Below, piece by piece: positions 1-9,445 of a stretch of DNA of 64,000 bases. The stretch spans positions 434,001 to 498,000 of the forward strand of contig OZ252236.1 in the NCBI GenBank assembly GCA_965249455.1, read 5' to 3'. The translations under genes were made by a program, and so were the position numbers. Under the pieces are notes generated by a model, which was not told the origin of the DNA, did not search any database, and saw only the letters and a program-made list of their open reading frames with translations. This stretch comes from Jiulongibacter sp024742395 (GTDB lineage: Bacteria; Bacteroidota; Bacteroidia; Cytophagales; Spirosomataceae). The first letter of the stretch is position 1, and each line of letters begins with the position of its first letter.

Positions 1-1
1 G

Positions 2-520
2 GCTCAGTCAGATGCCATTCAGCAAGGTACAGATGCCTTTACCATTCGTTACCCGCGTGGCAATGGTGTGATGATAGATTGGAAAACAGAATTTGAGCTT
101 ATTGAAATAGGCAAAGGCCGAAAACTTAAGGAAGGGAAAGATCTGGCTATATTGACCATTGGTCATGTAGGAAATTACGCCACTGAAGCTTGTGAAGAAT
201 TAGCAAAAGAAGGTGTAGACGCTGCTCACTATGACTTGCGTTTTGTAAAGCCACTAGACGAAGAAATGCTTCATGAGGTCTTCGGGTCTTTTGAGAAAAT
301 AATAACCGTAGAAGATGGTTGTCTGCAAGGTGGCATGGGTTCTGCCGTTCTGGAATTCATGGCGGAAAATGGTTATGCCTCTAAAGTAAAAAGACTGGGT
401 ATCCCTGACAGACTGGTAGAGCATGGCGAACAACTGGAGCTTCAAGCCGAGTGTGGTTTTGATGTAGACGGCATAGTAGCGGCAGCTTTAGCAATGAGCA
501 CTGAGAAAATTACCGCTTAA
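2..520 (+). CDS. dxs: 1-deoxy-D-xylulose-5-phosphate synthase, 3' part only
   Basis: The reading frame is open at the left edge, so only the last 172 residues are present. DXS condenses pyruvate and glyceraldehyde 3-phosphate into DXP, the first step of the MEP isoprenoid pathway, in the cytoplasm with thiamine diphosphate. The visible part is the end of the pyrimidine-binding domain (FTIRYPRGNG) and the C-terminal transketolase domain, with the DXS-typical stretches TVEDGCLQGGMGSAVLEF and GIPDRLVEHGEQ. The first ATG inside the fragment is not the start, because coding similarity continues upstream to the edge. The stop lies 5 bases before the next gene, so the two are probably cotranscribed. 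Confidence 0.93.
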   Translation, partial: AQSDAIQQGTDAFTIRYPRGNGVMIDWKTEFELIEIGKGRKLKEGKDLAILTIGHVGNYATEACEELAKEGVDAAHYDLRFVKPLDEEMLHEVFGSFEKIITVEDGCLQGGMGSAVLEFMAENGYASKVKRLGIPDRLVEHGEQLELQAECGFDVDGIVAAALAMSTEKITA

Positions 521-525
521 GAAAC

Positions 526-1320
526 ATGCCTCTTCTTTCTTCTGTAAGCCTCAGAAATTTGCCTGAAACAGAAGAATTCCCTTTTACATTGCCTTTAATT
601 AAGGAGCTTGAGCCCATAATTTTCAACAAAAACATCACCTTTTTTGTAGGTGAAAATGGAGCAGGCAAATCAACCATTTTAGAGGGCATTGCCACCAAAC
701 TTAATTTGCCCGTTGCCGGTACGGCCAGCTCAGAGCTAGATCCTGCTTTAGAAAGTGCCAGAAGACTTGCCCTATACCTTAGCTTAAGACAAACCACTAA
801 AACCACCCAGGGCTTCTTTACACGTGCAGAAGACTTCATAGGTTTTGTGAAAAGCATTCAAAGACAGATAGCCGAACTAAGCTTCGAAATAAAAGAAATT
901 GAAGAAACATGGACTGGCGGGGATATTAATCTCGCTACCAAATACATTAAAGCAGAAAGGCAAGAGCTGATTAATCGTTACGGTAAGGACTTAGATGCCA
1001 TGAGCCACGGCGAAGGTTTTCTGAAATTCTTCCTTTCCAGAATTACCGGAAAGGGCATTTATTTAATAGATGAACCCGAAGCTGCTCTCTCGCCTACCCG
1101 ACAACTATCCTTAATTTCATTAATCAGATCAAAGGCAAAAGATGTAGACGCACAGTTTATCATTGCCACCCACAGTCCCATCATTCTCTCTATCCCGGAA
1201 GCTGAAATTCTAGAATTCAAAGAGGGTAAAATCACACCCATCTCCTATCACGAAACAGAACATTACCAAATCACCAAAGCCTTTCTGGATAATCCTGAGG
1301 TGTTTTTGAGGGAGTTGTAA
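526..1320 (+). CDS. AAA family ATPase (SMC/ABC-like, AAA_21 type)
   Basis: A 264-residue soluble ATPase of unknown target. Walker A (GENGAGKST) lies at about residues 42-50, an MSHGEGF stretch near 160 sits where ABC/SMC proteins carry their signature, and Walker B (IYLIDEPEAALSP) is near 176-188, followed by an ATHSP switch-histidine motif. This is the compact 'predicted ATP-binding' family found as single-domain proteins, not an ABC transporter subunit, since no permease gene is nearby. It starts 5 bases after dxs, which implies cotranscription but not necessarily a shared function. The role is unknown. Confidence 0.8.
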   Translation: MPLLSSVSLRNLPETEEFPFTLPLIKELEPIIFNKNITFFVGENGAGKSTILEGIATKLNLPVAGTASSELDPALESARRLALYLSLRQTTKTTQGFFTRAEDFIGFVKSIQRQIAELSFEIKEIEETWTGGDINLATKYIKAERQELINRYGKDLDAMSHGEGFLKFFLSRITGKGIYLIDEPEAALSPTRQLSLISLIRSKAKDVDAQFIIATHSPIILSIPEAEILEFKEGKITPISYHETEHYQITKAFLDNPEVFLREL

Positions 1321-1469
1321 TTAGGAAGAATCTTTATTCATTTAGGAAGGCCTTTTTAATTACTAAGGCACTATTGCACTTTTATAATTTTCTGCTGCTA
1401 AATTCTGATTATCCCATTGAATAGTTGGCATATTAATATAACTTCCAATATAATATACGTCAAAGATTT

Positions 1470-2759
1470 ATGAATTCCAGGAGATCATTCATCAGAAAGG
1501 CCGCAGCCTTAGGAACTACACCCATTCTTAGCTCCTTTATTAGTCTATCAGAGCCCCGACTACAGGAAATACGACAAGAAGCATTAAAAAAGTCACCGGA
1601 AGAACTAGCTGCCGATGAAGATTTCTGGGCTCAGATAAAGCAGTCGTACACGGTATCTCCGCAGATTATCAATCTTAATAATGGAGGTGTCAGTCCTTCC
1701 AGTAAACCAGTTCAGGAATCTCTTGAAAGACTAAATCATTTTGCGAATGAGTGTCCCTCATACTACATGTGGGGTATTATGGATCAGGGAAGAGAACCTC
1801 TCCGAGAGAATATTGCTCAGTATGCAGGGGTTTCACCTGAAGAAATCGCCTTTAATCGCAATACCACGGAGGCCTTGGATACCATTATTTTAGGAATGCC
1901 TCTGGAAAAAGGCGATGAGGTTATAGTATGTGAATATGATTATCCAAATATGCTGAATGCTTGGCAGCAAAGAGAAATGAGAGACGGAATTGTCCTGAAA
2001 TGGATTGACCTTAAACTGCCTTCCGAGGATAAGGAAACGCTTATAAAACCATATCTTGAAGCTATTGGTCCAAAAACGAAGGTTATACACTTAACCCACA
2101 TGATTAACTACAACGGACAAATACTGCCCATTAAAGAAATTGCTGAAGCGGCACACAAAAAGGGAATAGAAGTAGTGTGCGATGGAGCTCACACTTTTGC
2201 TCATATAGACTTTAAAATTCCTGAACTGGGCTGTGATTACTTTGGGACAAGTCTACATAAATGGCTTGGAGCCCCCATTGGCTCCGGCTTGCTATGGATG
2301 AAAAAAGAGAAGGTTGCAAATGTTTATCCTCTATTGCCAAATCCGGAGCCTAAAAGTGACAACATTAGAAAATTTGAAAATCTGGGCACCAGATCATTCA
2401 TGATAGAACAAGCTATTGGCGAAGCTCTAAATTTCCAATATGCCATGGGAAATAAAAGAAAAGAGGCCCGACTACGCTATTTAAGAAATTACTGGGCAGA
2501 AAACGCTAATAAATTAAGCGACAGAATAAGTATTCAGACACCCTTTAAGGATGATCTTTCCTGTGCATTAGCAGTAGTAGGAATAGATGGTTACAAAGGT
2601 GGAGAAATAGCCAAGACACTGTTTAGCAAATTTAAAGTCCATACTACCGGGAGGGTTAAAGTTGATATAAACGGAACTCGAGTTACCCCACATGTTTATA
2701 CCAACCTCAGAGACCTTGACCGACTACTAACCGGACTTGACTATATGCTAAAAATCTGA
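1470..2759 (+). CDS. Tat-exported class V aminotransferase-fold PLP enzyme
   Basis: A 429-residue PLP-dependent enzyme of the class V family (cysteine desulfurase / isopenicillin N epimerase-like). The probable PLP lysine is K264 in SLHKWLGAPIG, and CDGAHTFAHIDF upstream of it is the usual cofactor-binding Asp/His stretch. The N-terminus has a twin-arginine signal (SRRSFIRKAAALGTTP), so the folded, cofactor-loaded enzyme is probably exported to the periplasm. The catalytic Cys region of true NifS/SufS is not recognisable, so desulfurase activity is unlikely, and the substrate is unknown. It stands alone after a 149-base AT-rich gap in which I see no other gene. Confidence 0.85.
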   Translation: MNSRRSFIRKAAALGTTPILSSFISLSEPRLQEIRQEALKKSPEELAADEDFWAQIKQSYTVSPQIINLNNGGVSPSSKPVQESLERLNHFANECPSYYMWGIMDQGREPLRENIAQYAGVSPEEIAFNRNTTEALDTIILGMPLEKGDEVIVCEYDYPNMLNAWQQREMRDGIVLKWIDLKLPSEDKETLIKPYLEAIGPKTKVIHLTHMINYNGQILPIKEIAEAAHKKGIEVVCDGAHTFAHIDFKIPELGCDYFGTSLHKWLGAPIGSGLLWMKKEKVANVYPLLPNPEPKSDNIRKFENLGTRSFMIEQAIGEALNFQYAMGNKRKEARLRYLRNYWAENANKLSDRISIQTPFKDDLSCALAVVGIDGYKGGEIAKTLFSKFKVHTTGRVKVDINGTRVTPHVYTNLRDLDRLLTGLDYMLKI

Positions 2760-2786
2760 GATATACCCCTCTACCTCTGAAGGCAA

Positions 2787-3125
2787 TTAGGCCTTTCTTA
2801 CAAATTCTGACTTTAAGCCCATTGAGCCAAAACCAGGTATTTTGCAATCAATATTATGATCGCCATCGGTAAGTCTGATGTTTTTAACCTTGGTCCCCGC
2901 TTTTACTGGTTTAGGAGCTCCCTTTACAGGAAGATCTTTAATAACTACTACGTCGTCCCCGTCTTGTAAGACATTGCCATTTGAATCCAATATTTGCGAA
3001 GCTAATTCTTCCTCTGTCATTTCAGTAGGATTCCATTCGTGAAAACATTCAGGACAGACTAACAGACTGTCCATTGGGTAAGTGTATTCACTATTACATT
3101 TAGGACAAGGAGGAAATTCACTCAT
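2787..3125 (-). CDS. yjdM: YjdM/PhnA-family zinc-ribbon protein
   Basis: A 112-residue protein of the PhnA (YjdM) family. The N-terminus is a zinc ribbon with two CPxC knuckles (CPKCNSEY and CPECFHEW), followed by the family's DSNGNVLQDGD and VIKDLPVKG stretches and a C-terminal small beta domain. Despite the name 'alkylphosphonate uptake protein', the family is widespread outside phn operons and its role is not established; no phosphonate genes are near. It is convergent with the aminotransferase gene. An exact TATCTTTG promoter element lies 28 bases upstream of its start. Confidence 0.88.
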   Translation of the reverse strand: MSEFPPCPKCNSEYTYPMDSLLVCPECFHEWNPTEMTEEELASQILDSNGNVLQDGDDVVVIKDLPVKGAPKPVKAGTKVKNIRLTDGDHNIDCKIPGFGSMGLKSEFVRKA

Positions 3126-3153
3126 GAAGATTTTGACAGGTTTTTTGTGGGCA

Positions 3154-3161
3154 CAAAGATA
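3154..3161 (-). promoter_or_regulatory. -7 promoter element of yjdM
   Basis: TATCTTTG on the minus strand, an exact match to the Bacteroidota -7 consensus TAnnTTTG, 28 bases before the yjdM ATG. No clear TTTG -33 box is seen at the usual spacing. Confidence 0.5.
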
Positions 3162-3309
3162 ACCATTCTTTCCGCTATATTAACTGACAACATGCCTTTC
3201 AGGGGAAAATCTCCTATTGCAGTGGCTTTGATTAATATTATATTAAGTCAATCTCTTCTACATTATTTTACTCACATCATATAGTATCTTCGCCGCAAAT
3301 ATTCCTAAA

Positions 3310-4890
3310 ATGAAATCAAACGTATTCATAGGTCTCTTGTTTTTCATCGCAATAGGCACTTCTGCTCAAACTCAATTTCTGGTAAAACCTTATCTTCAGG
3401 ATGCAGAGCCCCATTCAGTAAAGATCAAGTGGGAAACATCAGAAGGTGAAGAAAGTGTGGTAGAATGGGGACTTACACCCCAGTTTGGTCATTTGTCAAA
3501 AGGGTCTTCTTCAGAGGTCTATTATGGCGGAGGCATTATCCATGAAGTTAAACTACATTCACTGAAGCGTTTTACCGTCTACTACTATAGAGTTAAAACA
3601 GGTACTTTATTCTCAGATACCTATCAATTCAAAACACCTCCATTCGCTGAAGACAGGGAGTCTTTTAGTCTTATTGCAATGAGTGATATGCAAAAGGATC
3701 ACAACAACCCTGATAAATTCAGTGAGGTGGTGAACGAAGGTATCCTCAAATACATGACCGAGAAATTTGACGGCAAATTGCCAGACAATTTGGCAATGGT
3801 TCTTGTGCCGGGAGACCTGGTAGAGAACGGTCTGGAATACGGCCAATGGCAAAAGGACTTTTTCTCTCCGGGCGAAAAGCTCTTTTCTGAGGTTCCCGTG
3901 TATCCTGTTTTAGGAAATCATGAAAAAAACTCTACTTACTATTTCAAATATTTCAGTCTTCCAAGAAACGGATCACCTTCATTTAAAGAACATTGGTGGT
4001 ATAAGGATTATGGAAATACACGAATCATTGGTCTCAACTCCAATGAAGGCTTCAGAGATGCTAAACAACAGTACAATTGGCTCAAACAAACCTTAAGAAA
4101 TACCGCCCGAGACAAATCCATAGACTTTGTTTTTGCAGAACTGCACCATCCATTTAAGTCTGAATTATGGATACCTGGAGAGGAGGAGTTTACCGGCAAA
4201 GTCATTAAGTTGCTGGAAGATTTCTCAGAAAAATCAGGGAAACCTAGTATACACTTTTTTGGCCATACCCATGGCTATTCCAGGGGTCAGTCTAAAGACC
4301 ACAAACACCTGTGGATCAATGTTGCTTCAGCGGGCGGAGCACTAGATAATTGGGGAGAATTTGAAGGTAAAGATTATGATGAGTTTTCTGTCACTCAAGA
4401 CGAATACGGTTTTGTTATGGTTCAGATAGATGCCAACGAAGAAGACCCAAAGTTTACAATCAAGAGAATTAGCAGAGGCAATGAAGAAAACCCTAAAGAT
4501 AATGTACTGTCTGACAGTTTAACTATTTATAAACATGAACGAAAGCCTCAAAAACCTTCCGGACTTTACCCAATAAATGAAACGGTCGAGATTTCAGGGA
4601 CGGTTTTAAAGGCTAACGACTTCAATAGCACGTTCCCATCTGCAATGCATGCAGCTTCAAACTGGCAAATAGATACAAACAAAGAATTTAGTTCACCCAT
4701 TGTAGACAGTTGGAAACAGTCTGAGAATTGGTATTTCAATGAAAACCGTCAAAAGGACGATGATTTAACAGATGAACCTACCGGAGGACTACTGCCAAAT
4801 ACCACCTATTACTGGAGAGTACGATACAGAGACCAAAATTTAAACTGGAGCGACTGGTCTGAGATACTTTCATTTAGAACCGTAGAATAA
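3310..4890 (+). CDS. Exported metallophosphoesterase with N-terminal fibronectin-like domain
   Basis: A 526-residue protein with a signal peptide (about residues 1-19), a purple-acid-phosphatase-type fibronectin III domain (about 24-105), a calcineurin-like phosphoesterase domain (about 118-375) and a C-terminal fibronectin-like region (YYWRVRYRD, WSDWSEILSF). Metal-ligand motifs are visible: D126, GD168-169, GNH at 202-204, HH at 279-280 and GHTH at 318-321. It probably hydrolyses phosphate esters outside the cytoplasm, substrate unknown. There is no T9SS sorting tail. TATCTTCG, a one-base variant of the promoter -7 element, lies at 3285-3292, 17 bases before the ATG. Confidence 0.85.
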   Translation: MKSNVFIGLLFFIAIGTSAQTQFLVKPYLQDAEPHSVKIKWETSEGEESVVEWGLTPQFGHLSKGSSSEVYYGGGIIHEVKLHSLKRFTVYYYRVKTGTLFSDTYQFKTPPFAEDRESFSLIAMSDMQKDHNNPDKFSEVVNEGILKYMTEKFDGKLPDNLAMVLVPGDLVENGLEYGQWQKDFFSPGEKLFSEVPVYPVLGNHEKNSTYYFKYFSLPRNGSPSFKEHWWYKDYGNTRIIGLNSNEGFRDAKQQYNWLKQTLRNTARDKSIDFVFAELHHPFKSELWIPGEEEFTGKVIKLLEDFSEKSGKPSIHFFGHTHGYSRGQSKDHKHLWINVASAGGALDNWGEFEGKDYDEFSVTQDEYGFVMVQIDANEEDPKFTIKRISRGNEENPKDNVLSDSLTIYKHERKPQKPSGLYPINETVEISGTVLKANDFNSTFPSAMHAASNWQIDTNKEFSSPIVDSWKQSENWYFNENRQKDDDLTDEPTGGLLPNTTYYWRVRYRDQNLNWSDWSEILSFRTVE

Positions 4891-4992
4891 AAATATCCGA
4901 AAAGATAGTTTCTGTAACTTCAGAAGATTGGATAAAAGGTTGGTTTACTTTAATTTAGATTCAGGCTAATATTCTGTCAACTTTAGGAAACC

Positions 4993-7749
4993 ATGCAAAA
5001 AACAATCTTTACCACTCTGCTTCTTTTCATTACTTTCGTGTCTGGACACGCACAGTTACCAGATAATTTGGTTCTTAATCTTGATTTTAATAATGACTTT
5101 CAGGATAGCCAAAATGCACATACCGTAACGGCTACAAACCTCACTTTTGCTCAAGATCGGTTTGGCAATGCGGCGTCAGCAGTAAACTTTCCGGGCTGGT
5201 GTGGAGGTAACCCAGGTCATTTAAAAATTGACAATGCTCCAGACTTACAATTCACTTCCGGCTTTACAGCTAATTTTTGGGCTTCTGTTGATTTATCACA
5301 AGGAATGGATCCGTCAACAGGCACATGCTCCGCAAATGGCCACCATATGCTTTTTGCCAAAGGTGGTGATGGCTTTGGCGGCTCACCAAACGGCATTTAC
5401 TTTAAATACACAAACCTAGGAGATCATGTAATGGGCACTTCTCCTGGGAGCTCAGATCTTTATAACAGTGTTAATGTGCCAAATTCAGCAGATTGGCACA
5501 TGTACACTTACACCGTAACACCCAGCGAATACCAATTTTACTTAGATGGCGTACTCGTTCAGTCTACCAGTCATACATTAAACTTTAATGAATTAAATGC
5601 GGAAGACATTTATCTTGGCATTTTGGGGCCCAAATCAAGCCCTGCATTAGGAATAACAGATTGGTTTCCTCTGACTGGCCAACTTGATGACTTTCTTCTT
5701 TTTAATAAGCCCCTAAGCTCGTCAGAAATATCTTCTTTACTAACATTTACTAATTCTGCTCCTTCTATTTCCAGAATAGAACGTATCAATCAAGATGTTG
5801 TTCTTAGTGGTGGACGACGATACCTTTGGAGCAATACATTGCATGATTTCAGCGATAATTTAATTGTTTCTTCTTACAATCCTGGCTTAAATAATGCCCA
5901 GATGAATCCTAAAGTGTATCTAAGCAAGGTAGGCAAAGACTCTCTTTCACACTCTATTGAAGTTACTTATCAGAAAGCCAATCCTAGCTATTCACAAATT
6001 GATAATTTCCTTGTAGAAAAGCTTGACAATATTTATGTGCTATTATTTGACTATCCTGCAAGTTATGATACCGACAGCCTACTTATTTTTGACAGCCAAT
6101 TGACCTTTTTGAGCGGCCTTTCCTTGACAAACAAAAAAATCAGACAGTCTTTCGTATGGGACAATAAGTTTGTCATTGTATCTGAAAGTACTTCTCCAGA
6201 ACAGACTTTTGTTCAATTCTTTGACATGAACCTTAACTTTTTAAACGAGTCAATCATAAATCAAAAAATAACAGAAGTGGATTTTAACTCTGACGAGATA
6301 GTTTTGTCAAACAATGCCAGCTTCTTCGTTTACAATTCAACTTCCCTAAGTTTTGCAGAAAATTCCATCGCCTCTGATAACCTTTTCCTCACAAAAGAAA
6401 ACATCCTGCTTAGAACAGACACAAAAATCGTTTTAAAGAGCTTAAATAACTTAGCAAGTGCTACAGAAGTAAATGTAAACTCTGATTCTCTTTATATAGA
6501 TACAGATTCCTCTCATTTCTATATCTTATTGGGAAGTAGAATATCAAAATACGACAGCCAGTTTCAGCTTGTCACCTTTTTTGACCTACCCACTACTTAT
6601 GATCAGGTGGGCTTTTCGAATGGTCTGTTTATTTGCAAAAACAACTTGGGAATTAGTGAGGGGATAAAATATTTTATCTTCACCAATAATGGGACTCTAA
6701 TTTCTGAGCAAAACAGCGATTACTTCGAAAATACAGCCCTCAACTACGCACTATATAAATTAAATAGTGGCACCTATCTTTCAAAAATCGGAAATTCATT
6801 GACTCATTTCAGTGAATCTGGCTTGGTATACTGGACAAAAAACATTACAGGAAATGACATTTTTATCGAGCAAGATGACAGCTTCTGGATGCTCACAAAA
6901 GGAGGAAACAGAGAGAATCTTTTAGTTAAAATTAATAAAGACACCCAAAGGTGCAATTACCCATCTTTAAATCCCTTTAGTGAAAGCTATTGCCCACCTT
7001 CAAACGAAATACTACACACCTTGGAGCCCAGATTCTCAGGAACTTTTAGTTCTTATAGCTATGCGGCTCCCCCTCTCTCTTCACTTATCAAAAACTATCT
7101 GAATTTAGGAATATCTTTCGCCTGGAAAAAGGATGGGCAGGTCTATTCCAATGAATACTTTGGTGAATTTAGTGGCAATGGAAATTACTCTTTAGTCACC
7201 CTTCAGGGAGACTGTGCGGTGGAAAGCCCGCAAAAACCTATTGCCTATTCCAACAGCAAGAATCCCCTCTCTCCTTCTCTTACTGCAAATAAAGAGTTTA
7301 TTTGTGATGGTGAGTCTGTAACGCTCACAGCCATTTGTGAGGGTGGAAGCTTTAATAGCTGGATTGACGACCCCATGTATCAATTGTCATATGAAAGAAA
7401 TGAGACATTAGGCAGCACTACCAGCTATTCTGCGTATTGCCGTACTGAATATTCAAGGCTGGATGAAATTAGTTATGGAGGTCAAACCGTTAATAAGGCA
7501 ATCTGTGTTTCAGATAACTCACATGTCACAATTGAAGTACTTCAGCGATCAGCCACTTTAAATTTAACTGAAGCACTTTCAGAATCTAAAAATTATCACT
7601 CGGGTAAAATCATAAGTTCCCAAAAACTTTCAGGCCTAAATAGCCAGGTAAATTACCTTTCAGCAAAGTCCGTAAGTCTAATGCCTGGGTTTGAAGCCGG
7701 AAATAACATCCACTTTCTCAGTTCGATCTATACGGGCTGTCAAAACTAA
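4993..7749 (+). CDS. Large secreted LamG-domain protein with C-terminal 3-coathanger domain
   Basis: A 918-residue exported protein: signal peptide (about 1-20), a laminin G/concanavalin-like domain (about 25-250, with the LDFNNDFQDS opening and a QLDDFLLFNKPLS ending), a long middle region of beta-rich, Ser/Asn/Asp-rich sequence (about 255-660), an Ig-like region with paired cysteines (about 660-830), and a C-terminal region ending in LMPGFEAG and TGCQN. That last part matches the '3-coathanger stack' (GCX-COOH) domain that ends many Cytophagales surface proteins. It is probably displayed on the cell surface; the ligand is unknown. The middle region has a propeller-like rhythm but I do not recognise a family. 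Confidence 0.75.
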   Translation: MQKTIFTTLLLFITFVSGHAQLPDNLVLNLDFNNDFQDSQNAHTVTATNLTFAQDRFGNAASAVNFPGWCGGNPGHLKIDNAPDLQFTSGFTANFWASVDLSQGMDPSTGTCSANGHHMLFAKGGDGFGGSPNGIYFKYTNLGDHVMGTSPGSSDLYNSVNVPNSADWHMYTYTVTPSEYQFYLDGVLVQSTSHTLNFNELNAEDIYLGILGPKSSPALGITDWFPLTGQLDDFLLFNKPLSSSEISSLLTFTNSAPSISRIERINQDVVLSGGRRYLWSNTLHDFSDNLIVSSYNPGLNNAQMNPKVYLSKVGKDSLSHSIEVTYQKANPSYSQIDNFLVEKLDNIYVLLFDYPASYDTDSLLIFDSQLTFLSGLSLTNKKIRQSFVWDNKFVIVSESTSPEQTFVQFFDMNLNFLNESIINQKITEVDFNSDEIVLSNNASFFVYNSTSLSFAENSIASDNLFLTKENILLRTDTKIVLKSLNNLASATEVNVNSDSLYIDTDSSHFYILLGSRISKYDSQFQLVTFFDLPTTYDQVGFSNGLFICKNNLGISEGIKYFIFTNNGTLISEQNSDYFENTALNYALYKLNSGTYLSKIGNSLTHFSESGLVYWTKNITGNDIFIEQDDSFWMLTKGGNRENLLVKINKDTQRCNYPSLNPFSESYCPPSNEILHTLEPRFSGTFSSYSYAAPPLSSLIKNYLNLGISFAWKKDGQVYSNEYFGEFSGNGNYSLVTLQGDCAVESPQKPIAYSNSKNPLSPSLTANKEFICDGESVTLTAICEGGSFNSWIDDPMYQLSYERNETLGSTTSYSAYCRTEYSRLDEISYGGQTVNKAICVSDNSHVTIEVLQRSATLNLTEALSESKNYHSGKIISSQKLSGLNSQVNYLSAKSVSLMPGFEAGNNIHFLSSIYTGCQN

Positions 7750-7836
7750 GAATGTAGCTTTTCTTCTACAATTTTATTTCTTTTTGCATAAGGAACATAG
7801 TTTTAATCTTAGCCTTTGTACAAAACACAAATTAAG

Positions 7837-8442
7837 ATGAAAAAGCTATTAACATTTACAGTTCTTAGTATATGCCTGTTGGCATTTAGTCAAAAAACCT
7901 ATGCTCAAGATACCTCATGGGGGCCAATGGCTGGCATAAACGGCTCAACTATCACGGGCGATTTTCCACTAAACACATACAAGCCAGGGGTAACGCTTGG
8001 TGCGTTTTTAAATCACTCTACCAGAGAACGAACCGGGCTAAAAGTGGAGGCTCTTTACTCTCAAATGGGCACTAACTTTGACGGTTTTCAAGACAAAATT
8101 GAAATGCATTATTTCCAGATACCTGTTTATGGTGTATGGTATTTAAATGACCGCGGAAATGACTTTCGCCCGAAATTAATGATTGGGCCCTACATTGGAA
8201 TACTCGTTAAAGGGTCAGGAAGTAATACCAGCGACAATACCTTTACAACTGAGAATTTCAACTCCGTAGATTTTGGCGGAAAAGCCGCAGCCGGTTTCAA
8301 TTGGAAAGTGAGCCCGAATATCTGGCTAAACTCTGAGTTATTTATCGGCTCCAGTTTTGCCAATATTTACAAAACAGATATTGTTAACATTAAAAATCAG
8401 AACTTTGGTTTAAACATGGGTTTAAGCTTCCCTTTAAACTAA
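7837..8442 (+). CDS. Outer-membrane beta-barrel protein (PorT-like fold)
   Basis: A 201-residue exported protein with a clear signal peptide (MKKLLTF...KTYAQD) and alternating hydrophobic/aromatic strands ending in LNMGLSFPLN, typical of small 8-strand outer-membrane barrels of Bacteroidota. I chose the ATG at 7837; an in-frame TTG at 7816 would put extra polar residues ahead of the signal peptide. The strand GPMAGINGSTITGDF near the mature N-terminus is usual for 'outer membrane beta-barrel (OMP_b-brl_2)' proteins. Function unknown. A strong terminator follows. Confidence 0.78.
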   Translation: MKKLLTFTVLSICLLAFSQKTYAQDTSWGPMAGINGSTITGDFPLNTYKPGVTLGAFLNHSTRERTGLKVEALYSQMGTNFDGFQDKIEMHYFQIPVYGVWYLNDRGNDFRPKLMIGPYIGILVKGSGSNTSDNTFTTENFNSVDFGGKAAAGFNWKVSPNIWLNSELFIGSSFANIYKTDIVNIKNQNFGLNMGLSFPLN

Positions 8443-8460
8443 GTATAAATAGATTAAGCT

Positions 8461-8495
8461 AAAAGCTCCTTTGAGTTCTTTCAAAGGAGCTTTTT
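8461..8495 (+). terminator. Rho-independent terminator after the barrel gene
   Basis: Perfect 14-bp inverted repeat (AAAAGCTCCTTTGA and its complement) with a 7-base loop, its 3' arm running into TTTTT. Confidence 0.85.
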
Positions 8496-8645
8496 CATTT
8501 TTGAAGCATTTCTAAAGAGGTACAGAAAGAAGAATTTCAACCTTGTCCATGCTTTGTCCATGGAGGGTTTATGGAATCATGATCCAAAGCCCTGAATTTT
8601 GAAGAGGTAAGGCATAAGCCTTTTTTAATCTTAATTCTCATAATC

Positions 8646-9368
8646 ATGAAAACCATCTCTCTTCTTTCAATGCTACTATTATGTTTAACTCTTGTTACAT
8701 CCTGCATTAAGGATGATCCATCTGCAGAACCCGAGCCAACTTCTTTAAAAATTGGACTCGTGGCTCATTTCCCATTAAATGGAAACGCTGACGACATTGG
8801 AACCAGCGGATTAAAAGGCACTGTGACGGGCACTACAATTGATTCTGACCGTTTTGGTAAACCTGCGGGAGCCTATTACTTTGACGGCGAAGACGACATA
8901 ATCCTTTATGATAAGCCAGAATTATTAGGCCTGGGTGGCCGCAATCCATATACTATGTCTGTATGGGTAAAACCCGAATACCAAGACAAAACAAGTCATA
9001 TAATATCAAAATTTAACGGAGGTATTTCAGCTGGATGGTACGTTGGAATCAATAAAGACTCTGTTTCACAGTCTTACAGAAATGCCGAACCTTGGGCCAC
9101 TTATGGCACTACGCAAATAAACTTTGATAAATATGTGCACCTTTTGACCATATATGATGGCGTAAACCTGATGACCTATGTAAATGGTGAGTTAGACTCC
9201 AGCACGGCTTTCTTCAGTCACCCAAATGATGTCAAAACCCGCATTGTTATTGGCGGCCTCTATTCCAGAAATGTTATCAATGCTACTTTTAAAGGTAGTA
9301 TTGACGATATCCGTATTTATAACAGAGTCCTAGAAGCCGAGGAGATTGAGTGGTTAGTGGAACATTGA
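8646..9368 (+). CDS. LamG-like jellyroll lipoprotein
   Basis: A 240-residue lipoprotein: signal sequence with lipobox LVTSC and lipidated C20, a short acidic/proline linker (DDPSAEPEPT), then a single concanavalin/LamG jellyroll domain (about 38-238). The opening HFPLNGNADDIG and the ending GSIDDIRIYNRVLEAEEI are hallmarks of the LamG_3 family. It is probably a carbohydrate- or matrix-binding protein on the outer membrane. It shares the LamG fold with the 918-residue protein two genes upstream, but they are in separate transcripts. Confidence 0.85.
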   Translation: MKTISLLSMLLLCLTLVTSCIKDDPSAEPEPTSLKIGLVAHFPLNGNADDIGTSGLKGTVTGTTIDSDRFGKPAGAYYFDGEDDIILYDKPELLGLGGRNPYTMSVWVKPEYQDKTSHIISKFNGGISAGWYVGINKDSVSQSYRNAEPWATYGTTQINFDKYVHLLTIYDGVNLMTYVNGELDSSTAFFSHPNDVKTRIVIGGLYSRNVINATFKGSIDDIRIYNRVLEAEEIEWLVEH

Positions 9369-9396
9369 AACAGAAGATTCTTCTCTATAAAACAAA

Positions 9397-9422
9397 AGCC
9401 CTCGCCATTTCTGGCGAGGGCT
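9397..9422. terminator. Bidirectional terminator between the LamG lipoprotein gene and secDF
   Basis: GC-rich 11-bp hairpin (AGCCCTCGCCA ... TGGCGAGGGCT) with a 4-base loop between two convergent stop codons. On the minus strand it is followed by TTTTGTTTTAT, so it suits secDF best. Confidence 0.8.
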
Positions 9423-9445
9423 CAAGCTATTTAAAATGTCAGCTC

